A DNA stretch of 64,000 nucleotides from UBA11475 sp045655805. Its GTDB lineage: Bacteria; Bacillota; Clostridia; Christensenellales; Borkfalkiaceae. Location of the stretch: contig JAZOPZ010000018.1 of NCBI GenBank assembly GCA_045655805.1, forward strand, positions 112,202-176,201. Reading direction: 5' to 3'. Position numbers and translations under genes: made by a program. Under the pieces are notes generated by a model. It was not told the DNA's origin, ran no database searches, and was given only the letters and a program-made list of their open reading frames with translations. Positions 59,374 through 64,000 of this stretch are shown here, in pieces. The number at the start of each line of letters is the position of its first letter. Positions within the stretch are counted from its first letter, which is position 1.

Positions 59374-59460
59374 TTGACGAATTAGTCAAAAAGTTATAAA
59401 ATTTTATTGACAACACCGTCGGTTTTTTGTATAATACTGAAAAATTGACGATTTAGTCAA
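59374..59460 (+). promoter_or_regulatory. TetR promoter with two operators
   Basis: Promoter TTGACA (59407-59412), 17 bp, TATAAT (59430-59435). Operators TTGAC-N6-GTCAA at 59374-59389 and 59445-59460, centres 71 bp apart, on either side of the promoter; the second overlaps the start of transcription. The pattern suggests autorepression. Confidence 0.75.
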
Positions 59461-59474
59461 TTAGGGAGGGAACG

Positions 59475-60128
59475 ATGAACGAAGAGAAAAAACAAATGAA
59501 AAAAGAAGTTAAAAAACGCCTGATTTTAGAAGGCGCTTTAAAGGTTTTTTGTGAAAAAGGTATAGAGAGCGCAACCGTTGACGATATATGCAAAAAAGTT
59601 GACTGCTCACACGGGCTATTCTATCACTACTACGCTAATAAAGAGACTTTGATTGCCGACCTTAAAAAATTCTACAATATGGAACATATCAATACTTTCG
59701 TAGAAATATTGTCGGCAGATGCAAGCCCCGTACAAAGGCTTAAGGAAGTCATGAGTTTGGTTATATACAATTCTTTTAACAACGAACTTTTTGCCTATCG
59801 GGCGTATTTCGTTATAAGTGAACTTTTCCGCAAAAACGAACAATCTTTTAGCGTTTTGTGCGAGACTAACGAAGAAGAAACAAAAGTTAGTTTTAAACAA
59901 ATAGCAGGTCTTTTATTTGAACTTTACGACGACGGCGCAAAACAAGGTTTATTTAATACTGATTTTACCGCGCGAGAATATTTTTTCGATTTGGCAATAA
60001 ATATCGTAGGGATAATTATGTCAGCGATAATGGTACCAAAAGAACTTCGACAAACTGCGCCTAAACCAAACGTTAACGTAATTTTATCGACTATGGTAAA
60101 AAAGGAGGCTTTGGATTTTGAAATCTAA
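59475..60128 (+). CDS. TetR-family regulator of the ABC exporter
   Basis: 217 residues. The HTH lies at about 15-60: RLILEGALKVFCEKGIESATVDDICKKVDCSHGLFYHYYANKETL. The rest is a helical ligand domain. GGGAGG precedes ATG 59475. It is followed by two exporter genes, the first overlapping by 11 nt. Most likely a drug-responsive repressor of this operon acting on the two TTGAC dyads upstream. Confidence 0.9.
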   Translation: MNEEKKQMKKEVKKRLILEGALKVFCEKGIESATVDDICKKVDCSHGLFYHYYANKETLIADLKKFYNMEHINTFVEILSADASPVQRLKEVMSLVIYNSFNNELFAYRAYFVISELFRKNEQSFSVLCETNEEETKVSFKQIAGLLFELYDDGAKQGLFNTDFTAREYFFDLAINIVGIIMSAIMVPKELRQTAPKPNVNVILSTMVKKEALDFEI

Positions 60129-61914
60129 AAAAAGCACTATCGGCAAACTTCTCGGCTCAATTAGGGAATACAAAAAGCCGTCAATTTTAACGCCTATTTT
60201 TATGGTGGGTGAAGTCGTTGGCGAGTGTCTTATCCCCTACCTTATGGCGACTAAACTTTTAGGGCACCTTGAGGCAGTTAGGCTTGGCGCTACGCTTGAT
60301 ATGTCCTATTTAATCAAATGGAGCATTATCCTTTTGATTTGTGGGTGCGCGTCAATGCTGTCTGGTTCTATAGCCGGCATAACTGCGTCAAAAGCAGCGA
60401 ACGGCTTTGGCAAGAACTTGCGTAAAGACTTATATTACGCCGTGCAAGATTATTCTTTCAAAAATATTGATAACTTTCAAACGAGCAGTTTAGTTACTCG
60501 TTTAACTACCGACGTAACCAACGTGCAGACTTCCTATATGATGGTTATAAGGAGCGCCGTGCGTGCGCCTATGATGATGGTCGTATCCGTTGTTTTTGCA
60601 ATGACTATCTATCCACCTATCGGCTGGATTTATCTTGCAGTAGTACCGTTTATGTTTTTAGCGCTTGGCTTTATAATGGTTAAGTCGATAAAAATCTTCC
60701 AAAGAATTTTCAAAAAGTACGACGCGTTAAACGCATCGGTTCAAGAAAACATTAGAGGTATGCGCGTCGTTAAAACTTACGTTAGAGAAGATTTTGAAAA
60801 AGATAAATTTAACCGTTCTTCAGAAGACGTACAAAAAAGTTTTACCCGTGCGGAAAGACTTATTGCCCTTAACAATCCAGTAATGTCGCTTGCAATGTAC
60901 GCAACGACGACTGCCATTTTATATATTTGCGCAAAGGCAGGTATCGGTGGCAATTTTGACGTAGCAAATCTTTCGGCGCTTATATCGTACTCAACTCAAC
61001 TTTTAATGAGTTTTATGATGCTTAGTATGATTTTCGTTATGATTACGATTTCGGTTGCGTCCGCAAAAAGAATAGTTGAAGTCCTCGAAGAAAAAAGCAC
61101 TATTACAAATCCAGAAAACCCTATTTATGAAGTTAAAGACGGTTCAATCGAATTTAAGGATGTTTCATTCAAGTACTCTAAAAACGCATCTCGCTACGCT
61201 TTAAGTGACGTAAATTTAAAGATCAATTCAGGCGAAACGGTAGGGATTTTGGGGGCAACGGGTTCGTCAAAGTCGACCTTAGTACAACTTTTATCCCGTT
61301 TATACGATACCACTGAAGGCTCCGTTAAAGTTGGTGGCTACGACGTAAAAGATTACGATATTAAAACCTTGCGTGACAAGGTTGCAGTCGTTTTGCAAAA
61401 GAACGTTTTATTCTCCGGAACGATTGCTGAAAATATTCGTTGGGGTGATAAAGACGCCCCGCAAGAAGAAATTGTAAGAGTTTGTAAAATGGCACAAGCG
61501 CACGATTTTATTACTTCTTTCCCAGACGGATACGACACCTATATCGAGCAAGGTGGTACTAACGTATCGGGTGGTCAAAAACAACGCTTATGTATTGCTA
61601 GAGCGTTACTTAAAAAGCCTAAAATTCTTATTTTGGACGACTCGACTTCTGCAGTAGATACGCGCACAGACGCTATGATTAGAAAAGCCGTTGCCGAGCA
61701 AATTCCCGACACGACTAAAATTATTATAGCGCAAAGAATTGCGTCGGTAATGGACGCCGACAAAATTATCGTACTTGAAAACGGCGAAGTTAACGCAGTT
61801 GGCACGCACGACGAACTTTTAGCCACCAACGAAATTTATCGTGACGTTTACGAATCACAAAACCGTGCTTACGGCGACGGTGACTTTGACAAAGATACGG
61901 AGGTGAAAAAATAA
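60118..61914 (+). CDS. ABC exporter half-transporter, degenerate-site subunit
   Basis: 598 residues from TTG 60118, with AGGAGG nine bases upstream. Six membrane helices (about 25-310), then the NBD. Walker A is GATGSSKST (379-387), signature VSGGQ (483-487), Walker B ILILDD (503-508) with D508 where the catalytic Glu is expected. Q539 replaces the switch His. Such substitutions mark the non-canonical half of heterodimeric exporters (LmrC/BmrC type). It pairs with the next gene, whose ATG overlaps its stop (TAATG). Confidence 0.9.
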   Translation: MKSKKSTIGKLLGSIREYKKPSILTPIFMVGEVVGECLIPYLMATKLLGHLEAVRLGATLDMSYLIKWSIILLICGCASMLSGSIAGITASKAANGFGKNLRKDLYYAVQDYSFKNIDNFQTSSLVTRLTTDVTNVQTSYMMVIRSAVRAPMMMVVSVVFAMTIYPPIGWIYLAVVPFMFLALGFIMVKSIKIFQRIFKKYDALNASVQENIRGMRVVKTYVREDFEKDKFNRSSEDVQKSFTRAERLIALNNPVMSLAMYATTTAILYICAKAGIGGNFDVANLSALISYSTQLLMSFMMLSMIFVMITISVASAKRIVEVLEEKSTITNPENPIYEVKDGSIEFKDVSFKYSKNASRYALSDVNLKINSGETVGILGATGSSKSTLVQLLSRLYDTTEGSVKVGGYDVKDYDIKTLRDKVAVVLQKNVLFSGTIAENIRWGDKDAPQEEIVRVCKMAQAHDFITSFPDGYDTYIEQGGTNVSGGQKQRLCIARALLKKPKILILDDSTSAVDTRTDAMIRKAVAEQIPDTTKIIIAQRIASVMDADKIIVLENGEVNAVGTHDELLATNEIYRDVYESQNRAYGDGDFDKDTEVKK

Positions 61915-63833
61915 TGGCTCAACCAAAAAATTTCAAACCTCAAAAAGGCGTTTTTATGCCACGGCAAAAAGCAAGAAAAGGTACTTTAAAAAGACTTTTT
62001 GGCGACTACCTTAAAGCAAATAAATTTGCGCTTTTTATTATTGCCGTTTGCATTTTAGTAACTTCGATAGCGAGCGCGTCTAACTCTATATTCTTAAAAA
62101 ATATCGCGTCGGCTATTCAAAACGGCGACTGGAACGCATTTAAAACTGTTATCGCAATAATGATAGGTATTTATTCTGTAGCAATTTTGAGCGCTACCCT
62201 GCAACACCAAACGGGCGCTGTGGTAACGCAAAAGTTCTTGCACCAAACTAGAGTAAGACTTTTTGACAAAATGCAAAGTTTGCCTATTAAATACTTTGAC
62301 TCGCATACGCACGGCGACGTTATGAGTATTTACACCAACGACACCGATACCTTAAGGCAACTTGTATCGCAAAGTTTACCACAAATATTTTCGACGGTAA
62401 TAACTTTGACGGTAATGTTTTTCGTAATGATTTACTTTAGCGTATGGCTTACGCTAGTAGTAATAGCGTTCGTGTTTATTATGATGTTCGTTACAAAAAC
62501 CCTTGCTGGCAACTCGTCAAAATACTTTATTAAACAACAACGCTCTTTAGGTGAAGTCGAAGGTTTTGTTGAAGAAAGTATTCACGGGCAAAAGGTTATT
62601 AAAGTATTCACTCACGAAGAAGAAAGCAAAAAGGCTTTTGACAAGATTAACGACGCTCATTGCGAAAACGCTACCAAGGCTAATATTTACGCAAACCTTA
62701 TGGGCCCCGTTATGAACAATATCGGTCACCTTTTATATATCGTACTTGCAATCGTTGGCACGCTTTTGGCAGTTTCTGGAGCAAGGAATATTTCGATTAG
62801 TGGCGAAAAGGTTATGAGCCTACCTATTATCATTGCATTTTTGCCGATGAGCAAGTCCTTTACAATGAGCATCAACCAAATTGCCCAACAAATCAATATG
62901 ATATTTATGGGTATTGCAGGCGCTGATAGAATTTACACTCTTTTAGACGAAAAATCCGAAACCGACGACGGCTACGTTACCTTGGTACACGCAACCGTTG
63001 ATGAAAATGGTGAAGTTTGTGAAAGCCCTGTGAGAACGGGTACTTGGGCGTGGAAACACCCGCACAAAGCCGACGGAACGGTAACCTATACCCTACTTAA
63101 AGGCGATATCGTAATGAAAGAAGTAGACTTTGGCTACGTGCCTGAAAAACTCGTACTTAAAGGCGTTTCTTTACACGCTAAACCGGGGCAAAAGGTTGCG
63201 TTTGTAGGGGCAACGGGTGCGGGAAAAACGACCGTGACCAACTTAATTAACCGTTTTTACGATATTGACGACGGCAAAATTAGATACGACGGAATTAACG
63301 TAAACAAAATCAAAAAAGCCGACTTAAGACGCTCTTTAGGTATAGTGTTACAAGACACTAACTTATTCACGGGAACAGTTATGGAAAATATCCGTTACGG
63401 CAAGTTAGACGCTAGCGACGAAGATTGTATTAACGCAGCAAAACTTGCTAACGCGCACGACTTTATAACTAGACTACCCGACGGCTATAACACTATGCTC
63501 ACGGGCGACGGCGCAAACCTTTCGCAAGGGCAAAGACAACTTTTATCAATTGCGCGCGCAGCGGTTGCAGACGCTCCAGTTATGATTTTGGACGAAGCGA
63601 CTTCTTCAATCGATACCCGTACCGAAATTTTAGTTCAAAAAGGTACTGATAGACTTATGGAAGGCAGAACGGTTTTTGTGATTGCGCATAGGCTTTCAAC
63701 CGTGCAAAATTCCGATATTATTATCGTACTTGACCACGGCGAAATTATTGAAAGTGGCAACCACGAAGAACTTATCGCTAAAAAAGGTACTTATTATCGC
63801 TTGTACACCGGTAATTTTGCTGAAGAAAATTAA
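61914..63833 (+). CDS. ABC exporter half-transporter, canonical catalytic residues
   Basis: 639 residues. An N-terminal basic extension, six membrane helices (about 38-345), an insertion of about 55 residues before the NBD (DDGYVTLVHATVDENGEVCE), Walker A GATGAGKTT (432-440), signature LSQGQ (536-540), Walker B ILDE (558-561) with catalytic Glu, and H592 in IAHRLSTV. The signature is slightly off consensus (Q for G), as often seen in the partner of a degenerate half. Together with the preceding gene it should form a multidrug or lipid exporter. Confidence 0.92.
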   Translation: MAQPKNFKPQKGVFMPRQKARKGTLKRLFGDYLKANKFALFIIAVCILVTSIASASNSIFLKNIASAIQNGDWNAFKTVIAIMIGIYSVAILSATLQHQTGAVVTQKFLHQTRVRLFDKMQSLPIKYFDSHTHGDVMSIYTNDTDTLRQLVSQSLPQIFSTVITLTVMFFVMIYFSVWLTLVVIAFVFIMMFVTKTLAGNSSKYFIKQQRSLGEVEGFVEESIHGQKVIKVFTHEEESKKAFDKINDAHCENATKANIYANLMGPVMNNIGHLLYIVLAIVGTLLAVSGARNISISGEKVMSLPIIIAFLPMSKSFTMSINQIAQQINMIFMGIAGADRIYTLLDEKSETDDGYVTLVHATVDENGEVCESPVRTGTWAWKHPHKADGTVTYTLLKGDIVMKEVDFGYVPEKLVLKGVSLHAKPGQKVAFVGATGAGKTTVTNLINRFYDIDDGKIRYDGINVNKIKKADLRRSLGIVLQDTNLFTGTVMENIRYGKLDASDEDCINAAKLANAHDFITRLPDGYNTMLTGDGANLSQGQRQLLSIARAAVADAPVMILDEATSSIDTRTEILVQKGTDRLMEGRTVFVIAHRLSTVQNSDIIIVLDHGEIIESGNHEELIAKKGTYYRLYTGNFAEEN

Positions 63834-63900
63834 ATTTCACCCAATAAAAAAGGCTTGCAATGAACTGCACCCCAAAAAGTGCACGGATAAAAAAAGGCTA

Positions 63901-63934
63901 AACAGGAAGGAATTAAGATTTCTTCCTGTTTTTT
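63901..63934. terminator. Intrinsic terminator inside the IS end
   Basis: AACAGGAAG (63901-63909) and CTTCCTGTT (63922-63930) with T-run. It overlaps the end of the transposase frame and could also end the ABC operon transcript. Confidence 0.75.
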
Positions 63935-64000
63935 AATCTTTTAGTGTTGTAAAAAACTAACCAATCTTCAACAATTGCTATGTATTCTTCTAAACTTGTG
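63913..64000 (-). CDS. Transposase C-terminal fragment, IS3-like
   Basis: The visible end reads TSLEEYIAIVEDWLVFYN, then TKRLKNRKKS and a stop at 63913-63915. The YI..VEDWLVFYNTKRLK pattern resembles the last helix of IS3-family OrfB (integrase-core) proteins. Only 28 residues are visible. Confidence 0.5.
   Translation of the reverse strand, partial: TSLEEYIAIVEDWLVFYNTKRLKNRKKS

Larger units (their letters stand above)
63861..64000 (-). mobile_element. End of an IS3-like insertion sequence, cut by the window edge
   Basis: TGAACTGCACCCCAAAAAGT at 63861-63880 has the look of an IS150/IS3-type terminal repeat. The minus strand then carries the end of a transposase-like frame. The other end, and any target-site duplication, lie beyond the window. 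Confidence 0.6.

Noticed and set aside
63682..63936. An 84-codon plus-strand frame at the end of the exporter gene
   Set aside because: It mostly lies out of frame within the NBD coding region and runs through the IS end; no ribosome site.

Overview
The window reads as a chromosomal segment of an AT-rich, low-GC Gram-positive anaerobe of the Clostridia type, probably a gut or other host-associated glycan forager. The evidence is an uninterrupted sporulation sigma factor (SigK-like), WhiA, a YtxC-like gene next to thrS, a DegV protein, a TM1266-type hydrogenase-linked regulator, many sigma-A promoters with 17-bp spacing, Shine-Dalgarno sites of the AGGAGG type, and several scattered carbohydrate-active enzymes. 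No prophage, CRISPR array or rRNA operon is visible. One IS3-like element starts at the right edge.

Layout. 1-4900: a two-gene minus-strand operon (GH29 fucosidase, then a GH2 enzyme cut by the window edge) divergent from a GH20-type hexosaminidase. 4998-15195: housekeeping on the minus strand, in transcription order dxs, CpsB/YwqE-type PHP phosphatase, S51 peptidase, queH, two winged-helix/membrane-tail proteins, uvrB, uvrA, a decayed MBL-fold gene, hpt. 15360-23709: leaderless M29 aminopeptidase, frame-broken LRR lipoprotein, a 1047-residue rhamnosidase-like hydrolase with a palindromic operator, YgjP-type protease and HNH pair, a Lit-like membrane transacylase, and a split small membrane protein. 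23810-28194: AraC regulator, PlsC/zinc-ribbon fusion, GltS-type symporter, GDPD. 28198-29303: a two-gene XRE/SLOG cassette bounded by two identical 39-bp terminators. 29303-31231: a TIM-barrel putative glycosidase, followed by tRNA-Pro.

31626-44453 is a long minus-strand block: a P-type cation ATPase, YtxC-like, thrS (with a structured leader but no T-box), orphan solute-binding protein, murB, PHP, whiA, dnaE. 44562-46919 is a plus-strand operon: phosphoribosyltransferase, alkaline-phosphatase-superfamily enzyme, AEC transporter. It is followed by a striking noncoding array of tiny hairpins joined by 7-nt linkers (47005-47131). 47289-50419 holds a HAD phosphatase, sigK, TM1266, thyA and dfrA. 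50465-51462 is an islet of small genes and hairpins. 51559-59239 is the metK-comFC-secA-prfB-tsaD-degV block. 59475-63833 is a TetR-controlled heterodimeric multidrug ABC exporter.

The points most worth a second look are the hairpin/7-nt-linker array, the terminator-bounded XRE/SLOG cassette, a 25-nt imperfect palindrome recurring between genes, a -1 slippery site in comFC, the small gene sitting directly behind a terminator hairpin, and the decayed MBL gene. Everything is read by eye; no database search was run.
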